Shown: piece after piece, positions 1-13,371 of the stretch | How the letters are laid out: each line of letters begins with the position of its first letter | How positions within the stretch are numbered: the stretch's first letter is position 1 | Program-made: the position numbers and the translations under genes | Notes under the pieces: model-generated | The model's database searches: none | Told to the model about the DNA's origin: nothing | What the model saw: only the letters and a program-made list of their open reading frames with translations | Assembly: GCA_964030475.1 (NCBI GenBank) | Contig: CAXIPT010000002.1 | Location: 9,022,065-9,086,064 of the forward strand | Reading direction: 5' to 3' | Length of the DNA: 64,000 nt | DNA from: Tethya wilhelma | Lineage: Eukaryota > Porifera > Demospongiae > Tethyida > Tethyidae

Positions 1-321
1 GTGTTCCACCTGGTACAAGTCCCTGTTGTTGTTGCTGTTGATAGAGCATCTGAGCCTGTGGCATAACTCCTTGCTGGGGTATCATCCCAGGATTCAAACC
101 AGGTTGGACGACTCCCATAGTACCAGTCATACCGGTTAGACCAGCTTGTTGATGCATCATCATTGCAGGGGCACCTTGAGGATGGGGGGCTCCATATAGA
201 GAGGGATTAGGCATACCGGCTGCTAGAGAAGCTGGTGGCATAAATGGCATGTTCATACCTGCATGTGTACGTAGCTAAAGATTATGAAACTAATACTATT
301 ACTTAAATTTATTGTATTTGC

Positions 322-356
<35 letters not shown>

Positions 357-3300
357 TTGGGAACAACAATATAAAGAATACAAATATTGCTATCAATCAA
401 ATTTTTTTTTGTTTTACCTGGCATCATCATGCCTGGCATCTGGATGTTGGGCATCTGTGCATTCTGCTGGGTGGCCAGTGACTGGAGCTGTTGGAACTGC
501 TGCTGAAGTTGCATCATCTGTTGCTGGAGCACCTGCTGTTGGAGAAACTGAAGTTGGGCCTGAACGCCAGAATCTTGTACCTGGGGAACTTGTGGATGTG
601 GTTTCGGCAAAGAAGGGGTGGGGTCTTCAATTTGACCGCTCGTACTATTAGACGGATTACTACTTGCGGTGCCGGTTTCAGCCAAACTAGTAGCTTTTAA
701 CTTATCTTGTCTCTTTTTGAGCACGTGTAATAACTCATCGTCATTGTCTGCTTGATCGACACGGTTGGACGGTTTTCGTACTGTCGGTTTCTTAGCAACG
801 GGTGGTGGAATGGCACTAATCTTTTTGGGTGAAATTGGCGATGAAGTATAGTTGTCAGTCATCAGTGCAAAAGGGGGTGGAGTCGGAATTCGATCGGGAG
901 GCGGAGTCATTTCACCATCATCAGGGGGCGGGGTCGGTATCCGATCAGGGGGCGGAGTCGATGATCCATTGGTATTATCAAACATGTCGTGAAGCGTGGA
1001 CACAATATCGTCCAGTTCATTCAATTGAGTACCGATGCTCGGTTTTGGCGTAAAATCGACTATGTCCTCTTCTTGCTGTTCTTCTACTTCTTTCTTTTCT
1101 TCCTCCAAACTGGTATTACTAGTCCACCCGTCTTGGGGAACTGGTTCAACTGGTTCTGGTAAAACAGCTGCACTCTCACCATCGACCGAATCGGGTGATG
1201 TCGGGGGAACTGTAGATTCCAAAGTTTCCAACTCTGGTATTTCCATACCAGAGGTCACCTTTTTCACGCTAACAAGAATAATTCCACCCTCTTCCACACC
1301 CTCACTGGCATCACTCATCTCAGAAGGGGGCGTGTCAAATCCAACAGGGGGTGGGGCTTCCAGGATGACATCATTACTATTGTTGTTGTTATTATTATTA
1401 GAGTTCATGTTAAGTGCCATAATTATAGGGGGTTCCCCTACTGGTGGAGAGGGTGGGGCTCTGCGTTGGTGTCCCGGACTCTGTTGGGTCAGCACAATAT
1501 CCGATGATGTCGTCATGATGTCATAGCTGCTGTGTTTCTCACTCAAACTAGTGTCTGTGTCGCTGTTTGATTCCAAATCACTTTTCATTGCATTTTCTTC
1601 ATTCTTGGTTCCGGAATCAGACCCAACACCTTCCTCATGTCCCATTCCAACATTGTCGTCCAAATTAGAAAAATCGGTACTAACTATCCCACCCTCTGCG
1701 TGTGCACTGTCTTCAAGAAGATCATCAAAATTTGTAAATTCGTTGCTCAAAATGGTCATGTCCCCATCACCCGTTTTAGATGAGGGAGAGACCACGCCCA
1801 CTTCACGAGAACTGTCCAACGAGCTGCCCGAAGTGGAGCTCAAATCTTGCTGTTCTGGTGTCACTTTTCTTCGTGGCTTGGGCGAAGGGGTCTTCGGTCG
1901 AACTAGTGGAGGGGTACCTTTTGTGCCTTCACTGCTAGTGTCTTCGAAAGAACTAGCACTCGCACTCGAAACAGCTTCACTTTTCTTGGGTGCTGAACTA
2001 GTCCCTCCTTTGGCTGGCGTGGGTGGTGGTGGGGGAAGCTTGAAGACGATGGCTGGAGCATTCTTTCTTGTCGATTGTGGCGAAGGTTTTATGATGAGAA
2101 CCTTTCCCCCATCCTCTGTTTCTTGACATATTGCAGTGGCAGAGTTGGACAAGCGTTTGGAAGACGAAGGAGAGACTTTCGGAGAAATGTGTCTTCGTTG
2201 CGTTTTAGGAGAAGGAGTCTTTGGTGCCACTGGAGGAGGAACAGAAACAGGAGCACTCGGTTTCTCCTCACCCCCGTCAATTTCATCGACAGCTTCACGA
2301 TTTTCTCTTTCTCTCTCCACCGCCGATTCTTCATTTCTTTCTTCATCTTCTTCTACTAGAACAGGCTTTGGCTGTTTCTCCTCCATTCTCTTCTTGGGTA
2401 TCACTGGAGCTGGTCGACTGGGAGCTTTACGTGATGGTCGCTGTCTAGTAGCATAGATATCATAGGTACGTGGTTGTGGAGCTTCAGACACACTTCTTGG
2501 TTTGGTTGGTGTGTGACTACCTTGAGTCGATGACGTATGCTCGCCATTTTGAAGCCGACTTTCCTCTTCTAGTGAAGCTGATCTTGGCTTGGTTGCTTCC
2601 AGTGAAATGTGCTTCGTTCTGGCGAGGGTATTGGCTTTGAAAATGGGTGGGGGAGGGGCAGGGCCTCGTGGCTTCCGTTTCAAGTTTCCGCTACCTGTCA
2701 TGGAGAGGTTAGCAGGAGAGTTACTTGGATTGTTTTTGAGAGTCGGAGCTTCGACCGTAGTGGCCGTTTGTGTCGTGTGAGGAAGAATGAGGGGTGATCC
2801 ACGAGCAGAGAGGACTTGAGGACGATTCACTTTGTCTCTTTCAAGACTACCGTGCCTTGTCTTTTCCAGAGCGGCATCTCCCTCACCTTCGAGATCATTG
2901 TCGTGAGGTTGTTTTATACGTTTGACACGAGCCGAAGAGTACCTGAATGAATGAGAGATTGAAATAGAATAGATCAGTTGTGTGTGTAGCCAATGAAACT
3001 TTATAGTGCAATTGCTACTTCAACGTTCATGAACAAAATGTTTTTTAAATCCAAAGAACTTATCAGATTACATGTACAGTAGAACCTCCGATAGTAGCTA
3101 GACCCTCGGAGAAGGGGATGCTGTATTATAAACCTCTCGACAAAGGACAATTCTTAGTTTCCCAAATATTCCAATTCCCTATTGTAGCAATACAAACAGA
3201 ACCTCTGAGAAGAGGACAACCTCTCTACAGAGAACAAACAAGCTGAATTTATATTGTCCCCAAAGCGTGCGTTGTTCGGAGGTTTCATTGTAGTACTAAA

Positions 3301-6127
3301 GATTTTGATGTCTCATCAAACTCACTTTCCAAACTTGCTTCCTTCTTCAGCTTGAGACTTCAATGCAGCAACTATCAAATCCTTATCTTGACCTTTGAAC
3401 CTATCGGCCTCTGAACTCTCCGATGAAGCATCCACCACAGGTTCATCAAGTGTCTCCTGGGGTACACTTTCAGCAGCTATATCAGGTTCATCTTGTCCAA
3501 CCGGCTGCTTTTTCTTGACTTTCTTCTTTTTCTTTTTTGGTTTGCTAGCGACTGGCGGAGGTTTGTGTGCCTTCAGCTCGCTATCAGCCTCCTCTTCGAT
3601 GGGTGTGTCCACAGTGGGTGTGGCTTTGGGAGCGGGTGGTGGGTGTGACCGTGGTTTCAATCTGCTCTTCGATGTGGTCGATCTCAGAGGACCATCAGTC
3701 GATTCTACGGGTTCACTAGCAACTTCAGTATCTGGTACCTCTGCTTCTTCCTTTATTCCTCCTCTTTCGGACAAAATGGGTGTGGTATGACCATTAATGG
3801 GCGTGGTTGAATCGTGATCATGTGACGTCTGGAGGGTGTGGTCTTCATCAAGGCTCTGTCCTCGTTGTCGTAGTGTTGCTTTCTTCTCGGCTGTCACGGA
3901 GAGCTCCTTGATGAAGTCAGGCTGGGTACGCCTTCGTTGGATGGGTGGAGGAGGGGGCGGAGCCTGGCGACGATTGGCCTGATAAATAGAAAATGATGCC
4001 GATTTCTAATCTATCGTATATGAACACAATGCTAATTAGTGCATGTACAGTAATGTGGGGTTATATAGCTGTTCATACGACTCTTGGCAAATGTAAGAAA
4101 AATATTGTTTACATATTGACAGATAATACTCTGGCTGGAATAATATAATTATTATTGTTATATTAACTACTGGAAAATTGTAGCAAAAGAAACTATTTGC
4201 AGTATGTGACAATCATGAGGGTCTAGCTTGATAGGCTAAACCTACAGCATAGATTAATTTCTCTTTCTTTACCTTCGGACTCTCCTCCCTCTCTTTCCTC
4301 TGCTGATCCTTCTTGGCCTCTTTCTTTGCCTCCTTCTTGTCCTTCTTTGTACGAAAGGTCTTCCTCTTACTGGAGGGACTCTTGCCAGGGGTAGGGGGTG
4401 TGGCAGATGAGGAGTCGTCCTGCTGATCGGGAACTGGAGTGGAAAAAAAAATGATCAAAACATCAAAGAAAAAAATCAATTTATATCATTTATAGTCACA
4501 AGGATATGCTAAATACCGAAATTTTCGTAGGGATCAAATTTTGGCGATTTTTTGTGGCCACAATCTGATCGCGAAAAAAGGAATTGCAAAAGTCAAATTC
4601 AAGTCAAATTTTCACGATTTATATTTTGTGGAATGTTGATCGTGACAAACTGGAAGTATTATTACAAGCGCATGGGTTAACTGAAATAACCAATACCGTG
4701 AAATTTTGGACAAGTGAAAATTTCCTAGCTGCTATAGGTTATACTCACATCTTGAGATGACCTTGAAGTTGTTTATCTTCAGCTGTTCCAGTGTCTTCCC
4801 GGCAAGGCTCTCCTCAGTAGCCGGCAGATCAAACCAGTAGCGACTCTCTTTCATGTTCCTCTTCTCACAGATGTACGAGAGGAGCTGTCGGAGGGAGTAG
4901 GCGGGGCTTACACGGACCACCGTCCGCTCATCGTGGGGTAGTTCAACTTGAATTAGAATAGTCTACGTTCAAACAAACAAACAAACAAAAATGTGTAGAA
5001 TATTGAGCACTAACAGACCTGGGTTCGAATCCCAGCTAGATCTCAAGATTTTTTCCAATAATTATGCACGTATATACTTATAATACACTTATACTTACGA
5101 ATATGTATGTGTATACTTATATACTTGTACTAGATATGTAGTCATGTGACTATCATGTGACTTACATGTTCATTCACACCATTGCTAGTTGTTGCCGAGT
5201 CAGTACTTTCACTGCCACCAGAGTTGACCACAGGTTGTTTGGGGGGTCTCTTCACGACGTGAATTTCGTTACTTCTCAGACCCCCCACACTCAAAGAATG
5301 CTGACACAGCACTGGTTGACCATGTGCTGAGTCAGGAGGGAGTGCTATGGCATAGCTTGAAGGATCAAGATGCTTCCTTTGACAAATGGTGTTGAGAACT
5401 TGAATCACGGTAGTGCTGTATGTAGAGTTGAGAGAATAAATTCAACTTCTACAATCAAGTACCCATCTCAGCAGGTCGAAGATACCTTGAGCATTCTTTA
5501 CAAAGACAGAGTCATAAGCTTTACTATAGCTTAGGCTAGCTCTAGACCCCGTTTCTATTGCTAGCGGAAAATGGGGCAAGAACATAGCTTGGCTAATACG
5601 TACATGTGTATGTCATTTTTTAAACTATAACCATGCAACCTTCAAACCTACAACTAGTTGAATTAAACCAACCCATTGCATGCCTGCTGCTCAATAAAGG
5701 ACAGTCCTAATTTCACATACTAACACCGAAACACCCAGATATACAGCAACAGATTATGCTTAAAATGATTTCAAGATAAGGATTGAGATGTATTATACAC
5801 TTTTATTCCTAACATTTGGCTTCCATGTACTTTCACCATAACGCAATAATGAGAGCAACCTCACAACAATATCCCTACACTCAATCTCTACACACACAGA
5901 GACAGGTGTGTTGCTAGTAGTGACACTACCAGGTCAGCTCAGAGTGCAGCTGGTCTAACTTCCCACAATCACAATCCACACATGTGCAGTATATGGAATT
6001 AGCACAGTCATGCAATAATTTATAGGTCTACTCTTCCTCTCATTCTCTCTCTCTCTCTCACCTCTTGGCAACAGTCATTGTGGTCACTTCCTTCCCAGGA
6101 AGAAGCACTTTCAAAGCAACATCTTGA

Positions 6128-6158
<31 letters not shown>

Positions 6159-7320
6159 CGTGAAATAAATATTTTACCATTCAGTTTGATAAACATGCAT
6201 ATATCTGCATAACTATACAGTACTATAATACTATAGTTAACTATCATTGAAACACAAAATCTAGCCTTGTTTACCATGCTCTCTCAAAATACTAGCCATG
6301 CAACGTTTAACATTTGTACTGAGACTGATGGTCATTATGACTAAGAGAGACAGAAAACGAGGCTAGTCCTATCACTTGAAAGTCATATAGTATATTACAT
6401 GTACTTTGATTAGACTCATAAACCAGGCCCTCCCTGCATGCTTTCATTGCTAAATGGGCTTAGCAATAAGCAAAGCTGGCCTGATTTACGAGGCGAGGCT
6501 TTACTACGATGACATCATACCTCTACAGGTGGTGTAGGTCTTGAGTGAGTCATACTAGCGATTGCAGATGTGATCGCTTCACTCAACTACAAAACGACAT
6601 AAGAATATAATTACATGACAGTCACATGATAGTCAGATGATAGTCATGCACACGATCGAACCTGTTGTGCGTCAGCAGGGGTCCTGACCCTAAGTCCGAA
6701 CGTTTCTGCCGATCCATCTTCCGACTTGTACTGCCACTGGACAAAGTTGTCCTTCACTCGATGTTTGAACCCAGGGTCAATTTTACCTTCCCAAACCTGC
6801 AAAGATTCAAAGAGGAAAAAGTTGTAAGCCAGCAAGCCAGTACGAGAGGGTTTGTACTCAATTTAGGATTAGATTGAGGAAATGCAACGACCATAAAGTA
6901 TTGAGTCAGCAAGTGGGTGCATGTGATCATAATATCATTGCAATTTATTGTGGTCACATGACTGGAATATAACCAACAGACTTAATCGTCAGCTCAACAA
7001 AGGCGTGCTTCAAACCTCCTAGATATACCACGTAAGAAGAAAAAGCTATACTATACTTATCAACAGGTGGATCTATTATGATAATAATAATGTTTGATCA
7101 TTCTCGACAGTTGACTTAGTTTGAGAGAAGATAAACAAACCTTGTCTTTCTTCTTGTTCGCCACTATCCACCACCCCCCTCCTCTCATCACCACGACGAT
7201 GGTCACATGACCACTCACCAACGGATTCCAGCTCTTAGACTTGGCCTCTCCACGAAATAATTGACCCACAAACGGACTGTGAGTGTGTGTGTGTGTGAGA
7301 GAGAGAGGGAGAATATGTGT

Positions 7321-7367
<47 letters not shown>

Positions 7368-7520
7368 TGTGTGAAAGTGCTATTGTGTATGTACAAAAGG
7401 AAAGCGATGTACCAACAACAATTTTCACGTTTCAATCATGTACTAATGGTACAGCATACATCTTCCATATAAGGTGTAAACGACCCCAACACCCACAGCT
7501 TATTGTACTAGGCACTTTCA

Positions 7521-7557
<37 letters not shown>

Positions 7558-8527
7558 GCTAACTAACAACATATGTCAACTAGCATACATGTGTAAACAT
7601 GCAGTAAAGACAGAGAAAGGAACATTTGTGTGTGCGTGTGTGTGAGGTGAAAATTAGATTTCAGAGCACAAACATACACACAATGACACACCAGTGCTAT
7701 TTAGGGTGGGACTACACACAGCTGCCACTAATGGCTACCGTCAGTCAAAACTCAGCCTACAAACTATTCATCATAATCCAGCAATATCAAAAACATGGTG
7801 CAAACTTTTCACAAATCATACCCAGAAGTTGTATAAGGCATTCAGTGAAGACAGACACATTGAAGTGTCTAGTATCAACACACATACACACAGCAGCAGC
7901 CACCCAGCTAGCTACCTTGACCCCCCCCCTCCTCTCTCTCTAGCTGCCATACATACACCTACATATACCAATGTTGACGTTTTGAGTTCAACAATGCTCT
8001 ATTGGCAACACAGGTGTATGGTGAAAGATACACTCAATGAGTCATTGGTAAACAGTAAACATTGGAAGACTCCATTACACACTCATTACAATTCTCTAGA
8101 ATTCAAGCTTAAAATCATGCGTGCGTGTGTGTGTGTGTGTGTGTATTAAACTCTGGTATCTACTGTTGCTAGTAGGTATCCACAGCAACAATTGTCTGTA
8201 TGCATACTCAGGTTACAGAGTTGATATGGAGACTATTTACAAGATACAAATTATGAACCCACACAGCTGAGATTAATGAGGCAGCTAGCTTTTACTGACA
8301 GTGGCTTCAGGCTACAGGGAATGAACAAGGCAACTTTTAGAACGACACAACAGGTACACAGAAAACACGCAACAAAGGTCTAGCCGCTTGTTAACCACAA
8401 ACTATAAACTTTAGTAACCAAAACTCTGCTCTCTAACTGTAATAAATTTACTGCAACATTGTTTTTTTGGTAAACTGAAACTGTTTCAGCTCTTTTCAAC
8501 TCACCTCTGATGTGTAGAGTCACTCAT
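1..8527 (-). CDS. COBL: Cordon-bleu-like actin regulator with N-terminal EVH1-like domain (3' end outside window)
   Basis: Eleven exons with matching phase: 8527-8505, 7276-7141, 6796-6662, 6586-6521, 6129-6062, 5415-5166, 4962-4749, 4433-4273, 3978-3326, 2942-418 and 258-1, giving 1496 codons and still open at base 1. Residues 9-115 look like an EVH1 domain: aromatic residues F15, W24 and F71 sit where Ena/VASP EVH1 has its ligand-binding triad, followed by NFVQW and a C-terminal helix starting ADAQQLSEAI. Residues 121-200 and 227-298 match the two ubiquitin-like modules of vertebrate cordon-bleu, including the shared VVRVSP stretch in the second. A Lys-rich segment (about 326-345), a run of six prolines (about 357), KRAP-like motifs such as KRKPRGPAPPPP, TPPPD repeats and a Gln-rich coiled coil (about 1363-1393) follow. 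Cordon-bleu nucleates actin filaments. No clear WH2 is visible; DELLHVLKKRQDKLKAT (about 1304) is only WH2-like, so true WH2 repeats may lie off the edge. Start chosen because it is the first ATG of a 23-nt coding exon that keeps phase. Confidence 0.85.
3077..3290. mobile_element. MITE, family 1, copy 1 (in cordon-bleu intron)
   Basis: A 214 bp element starting CAGTAGAACCTCCGA and ending in an imperfect inverted counterpart (GGAGGTTTCATTG), flanked on both sides by TA. It lies in the intron between exons 3978-3326 and 2942-418. A close relative occurs at 28975-29183. The TA target site and CAGTAGAACCTC terminus suggest mobilisation by a Tc1/mariner or pogo-type transposase; no coding capacity. 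Confidence 0.75.
5012..5062 (+). repeat. 3' part of a SINE-like repeat with tRNA B-box-like sequence
   Basis: The sequence carries GGTTCGAATCCCAGC, which resembles a tRNA T-arm/B box, followed by a TCTCAAGATTTTTTCC tail. The same end occurs at 61346-61400. It lies in the intron between exons 5415-5166 and 4962-4749. No cloverleaf can be drawn around it, so this is a SINE fragment rather than a tRNA gene. Confidence 0.5.
7262..7554. repeat. (TG)n and (GA)n microsatellites in cordon-bleu intron 1
   Basis: Runs of TG at about 7282-7297 and 7325-7370 and of GA at about 7523-7554. On the minus (coding) strand the first run reads as CT/CA directly before the exon 2 acceptor at 7277-7278, so it overlaps the splice acceptor region. 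The rest of intron 1 (7277-8504) shows no gene. Confidence 0.85.
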
Positions 8528-9779
8528 ATTTGCAGCATGAGGGAAGAACCGCGGCCTATTCACTCAATAGAGTCGTTTTTAGCTTCTATTGTGCAGTCTT
8601 CTAGACGTAAACACACCGCCTTCTTGCATACACTGCAAGGCCTTTGAAACAAAAGTGGGCGTGTCTGTGACCATCACGTGATCCATTAGTGCTGAATCAC
8701 AATCAAATTATTAACTGTTATCAAGATTGTTCTCAAACAATGAATAAAGTTAAGTGTAGAAACACAAATAAATAATACATAGATCCAAAAAATAAATAAT
8801 AAATTGCAAGATTGTTGATAGTCCATGTCTTTTAGTATCAATGGCAATAAAACTGATCAACAGTTTGTAATGCCACACACATGCATGTACACACACATTA
8901 TGCAGTATTATAGTAATACTGAAGGCTTCACAGAATTGCCTGCAAAGTTGATATAAAAAATGAGCACATTGTCCAAGTCTTGGGATACATGGCCACAGGT
9001 CTTGGGCATCGTGCTGCACTGAATGATTTCTGAACACACATCTGACACAACTGCAATGCTCTCTCTCTCTCTCTTTCTCCTCTTCCATGCTCCAGTGCAC
9101 TGAGATATAGCGATCAGCTTGAACACACTTCCTACAGAACAGAAGATATAACAGGTACTGACTCATTCACTATTGATGCAACCTTAATTACAACTTTACT
9201 AGTCTGTTTGTTGCAGCCACGGCTGTATGTATAAAGTACAATGTCATGCAGTTTTGTTTTGTTTTTGTTGCTGGAAATCTCTTTTGCAATCAAAAGTTTC
9301 ATAGCAATCAATGTCTATGCAAAATTTATACGACAATCCTATTAAATTTTGACTATGCTACAGTACTGACTGTACACAACCACTGGGTACAGGTCGCATA
9401 AGCCATTTATAATCAATAGTGCACTCGATCGGAATGCACGAATTTTACTCGCTGTTTTACAATTCCACCAGTCTATTCTCAACGACAAGAGATTATAAAT
9501 TAAGTCACTCTCCCTCTAATCCACAAACGTTCGAGCTACTGACAGGTAGTGAGAATATATGCTGCATGCATGCAAGCTTCAAAGCCGAACAAGAATATTT
9601 CTAGATTCTACATGACGTCACAGATACGGCACGTGATGACAAAGGGGAGGGACACTGACCCTTTAAATAAACAATTTCTCAAATGCACAATTGGTTTGCA
9701 AAAACAGCACAGCATTCACAAAAGAATAAATACATAACACATACTCAAAAAGTTCAAAAGCATACATTCAAAGAGATTA
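8528..9779. other. Intergenic: cordon-bleu promoter and CDK12 3' flank
   Basis: No convincing coding sequence. The part next to 8527 should hold the cordon-bleu 5' UTR and promoter; the part next to 9780 should hold the CDK12 3' UTR. A 139-codon open frame (9166-8750, minus) preceded by an acceptor-like CTGTAG at about 9134 was examined, but its composition is low-complexity and I recognise no domain, so it is left as probable UTR. Confidence 0.6.
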
Positions 9780-12700
9780 CTAGGACCAAGAATTACCACT
9801 GTTCCCTTGTGAATTATATTCACGTTCTAACTGATGAGCAGCAACACTCTCTAATACCTTGTTGCTCTGATTACCATAATCAAAAGTCTGCGTCCGAGAG
9901 GCAATACCTTTCACTGACGGACCTCCGATACGAGATGACGTCATGTGACTGGAATGTGGTGGAGGGAAATTCCCTGCCCCGCTAGTAGCCCCCGGGAAAC
10001 GTGTTTGTTTTTGTTTGTTTACTAGTTCTGCTAATTGGCTAAACAGTGCAATCTGAGAACGCTGGGTCTCAATTACCTTCTGCAGATGTTGAGTTGTGTT
10101 CACTGCTCCTGTGGTTGCTCCATCACTGCCACTAGTTGGTAGGGGTCTTGAATAGTGAGTGCCCCCCGGATTGAGGGGCCCTGCTGCAATATTGTTCTTG
10201 TCCCCTGGACTAATCCCACTACCAGGGGGTACACTATTGCTACTGTCATGCCCTAGTGAATCTAGTATGCTAGTACTTAGAGGAGCAGAAGGTAGAGGAA
10301 CTGTTAGAGTGTTAGGCTTCAAACTAGGATCAGCTAATAGTTTAGGAGGTGCTTGCTTGACACTTGATGCAGGTGGTGGATGAACTTGCATGTGCTGCCG
10401 TCCTGGAACTGGTTTCATCTCGAGGGGGATGGGAGGTCTTGAATTTTGAAGATGAGGGGGCGGCTGCTGTTGTGGTTGTGCTTTCAACCCGGGAGGATGG
10501 GGGCCGTTAATGATTTGATGAGAGGGGGCAGCCAATATCTCCCTGCTGTTGTTATTAGCACCACCACCACTTCGGTTGTTCGGGATCGGTGAGACAGGCT
10601 GGGACGTTGGAGCGTGGGGTGGTTTAGCCGAGGGCAGAATGGGATTGGACCCTCCTTCCTTTCCGGCACCACCACTGGCTGCAGCTGTGGCAGCAGCAGC
10701 AGTATCTGCATCTTTCTTACGACGCTTTTTGCTCCACATTTCATGGCAGTCTTGATTCTTGGGTAGCCTGTTGGAGAGATTACATACATACACATACAAG
10801 TGTATGCATACAATAAATATCTCCACACAACATCAATACATAATAACAGACACTGTATAAGCACAAGTTTTTCTTGCCAAAAATCAACTATTGACAAAAA
10901 TATTTGCAGAGAAAACTTACTCAGGAGGGGAAATTTTACTCTTGTCCACTGACTTGAGAAAGGGATGTTGAAGTGCAGCACTGGCAGATATCCGTTTTGA
11001 CGGATCAAGGGTCAACATTCTGTCCATAAGATCAAGAGGGACTTTTGGAATGTCTCTAGATAGGACAAAGTGAGGGGAAAAAACAAGAAAAAAAAAGAGC
11101 TTAAAGTACTATTTCTTTATACATTTACACTTTCAATATGTGACTAGATAGATATGTACATCATAACATGTGTTAGTAGAAAAAAAGCTTAAAAAGTACC
11201 ATTTCTTTATACATTTACACATTCAACTTTGTGACTAGATAGATATGTACATCTTAACATGTGTTAGTAATGGTGCATGACTATTCTAGTTGCTTACTCT
11301 GCCAGCTGCTCTTTCAGTCTTCTGCGATAGGTTTTCTTGAACTTGAATGTCTGAAAGTACGGTAGTTTGATCACCTCAGGCCACTCAGCTGGGGTGGGAG
11401 TGCCGCACAATCGACTAAGAGAGAGAAATGATAAAAAACAACAACAACGTATTAGTTGTTCAACATTACAAACCGAATTTACTTTGTATAGGAAGATTGT
11501 ATGAAGCTGGGATTTTTACCATTGCGATTAGTGGGGAATGATCTTTACAACAGTATAATGTCGACTTTAACCAAAGTGGGGGGGGGGGGGAAGGGTGGAA
11601 TACAGTTAGAAAATTTGGCCAAAAATGGCCATTTTGACTTCAAAATCAAATTGCAATCCATTACATATAGCATTTAAAGGCTCTTTTTGAACTGACTATA
11701 TACAGTGGTATAAGTCTCAACTTCTTTAAACCTTCTTAGCTGCAAATAATGGACAAAAAAGCTCCCCAAAAATACACCACATTCACACACATACGTATGC
11801 AGAGAAACACACACACAGCTGTGAGTCTACGGTACACAAACCTGATGGCTTCAAGTTGAGTGATCTCGTTTTGAGCTGAAAAGAGTGGCTTCTTCACAAA
11901 CAGTTCCCCTAGGATACAGCTGATGGCATGTACAATGCACGACCATGAATCACATTTAACACACACACACAACATAAACAATACACACCCATATTTAGAA
12001 TAACATACAATTGTAAAAAGAAAGGCATCATATGCTACCATAGAGTGTGCGTACTACCTTACCTTGTAATACACACACACACACACACACAACCAGGATA
12101 TATCATTAACTAACGAAGAGGGGCTTACCCACAAGACCACATGTCGACCGATGGTCCATAACGCTCCTCTCCTAACAACAACTCTGGTGGGCGGTACCAC
12201 AAGGTGATGACACGATTGGTGTAGAGACGACTGTACGCAAAAGAAGAAAAAATAATTAATCGCAGGGTCATCCCCACAATACTACTATTTATGAGGAATA
12301 AGAAGCAACTAATATTAGCCTATGGTTGAAAAGATCATGTGACATGTTAACACACCTCTTGTCATCTCCGTGATAAAGTCTAGCCAGACCAAAATCACCA
12401 AGCTTCAGCTGACCTCTGAATAATGAATACGTGTGTGTGTGTGTGTGAACCAAACTTCAATCAATAAGGGACAAGGTGATAGACAATGTGCGTGTGTGTG
12501 TGCATGCGTGTGAATGATACAATTTCTAATAGAAATAGCTGGTTCTACACATAATATCAGAGCTGCTATTATGTAATGCAGATCATGAAAAATTTTGCCA
12601 ACGCAATGTTACCATAAGGACAAAAATAACAAATATCTGGTTCAAAATAGCAATCTCTGCTGAATCATGCACAAGACAAAATCTAAACACTGGGAAACTT

Positions 12701-13337
12701 TGTTGAAATTCTTCCACTTTTACAATACACTCAATCCATTGGCAACAAAGACAGGAACACTTGACAAGAAGGACTCACTTGTTGTTGATGAGAATGTTTG
12801 AACACTTGAGGTCGCGATGAAGGAAGTGCTTGGAGTGACAGTAGTCCAGGGCCTCTACCAATTGACGTGTCAGACTCTGAATGTGGAGCTCGGAAAATTT
12901 GACCTGCCCTGATTCAAGCAGACCCATGAGGTCGTGATCACAGTATTCAAACACCAGGTAGAAGGCACCTAAAAAAGAAGGGAAGAGTTGTATATTATCC
13001 ACAAGAACTAGAAAATAAAAAAAAATTAAAAAATAGAAGGTAGTGGATAGTAACTTTAAACAAGTTTGAGGAGTTATCGGTTTCACAAAAATTTTGGTGA
13101 CTGTAAGCAGAAAAAAAAAAGATTAACAACAGAGGGTAGTAGGAGACCTATTGTCTTGTTAACAGAGATAGCTATAGGCATGATGGATTTACAAGTTAGT
13201 TGTATAACTCAACTAGTCTACCTGAGGGTGGTTACAACGTATGTTGCTAACACTGACAGGCTTGCAAGACTACAAACAATTCATGGACACAAGGCAAAAG
13301 TACAACAAAAACATATGCATATGCATGCACACACAGA

Positions 13338-13371
<34 letters not shown>

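Noticed and set aside
1303..1330. WH2 domain in cordon-bleu (protein residues about 1303-1322)
   Set aside because: The segment has a Leu-Leu start and LKAT end but the spacing and central residues do not match a WH2 motif; kept only as WH2-like in the feature note. The protein residues are quoted here, not base positions.
1035..2126. Long plus-strand open frames opposite the cordon-bleu exon
   Set aside because: They are antisense shadows of a Ser/Pro-rich coding exon and contain only biased sequence.
5015..5060. tRNA gene suggested by GGTTCGAATCCCAGC
   Set aside because: No acceptor stem, D arm or anticodon arm can be placed; the sequence is the end of a dispersed repeat.
8750..9166. 139-codon minus-strand open frame with acceptor-like start
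   Set aside because: Two overlapping frames are equally open, composition is low-complexity, and no domain or donor/acceptor chain connects it to another exon; probably CDK12 3' UTR.
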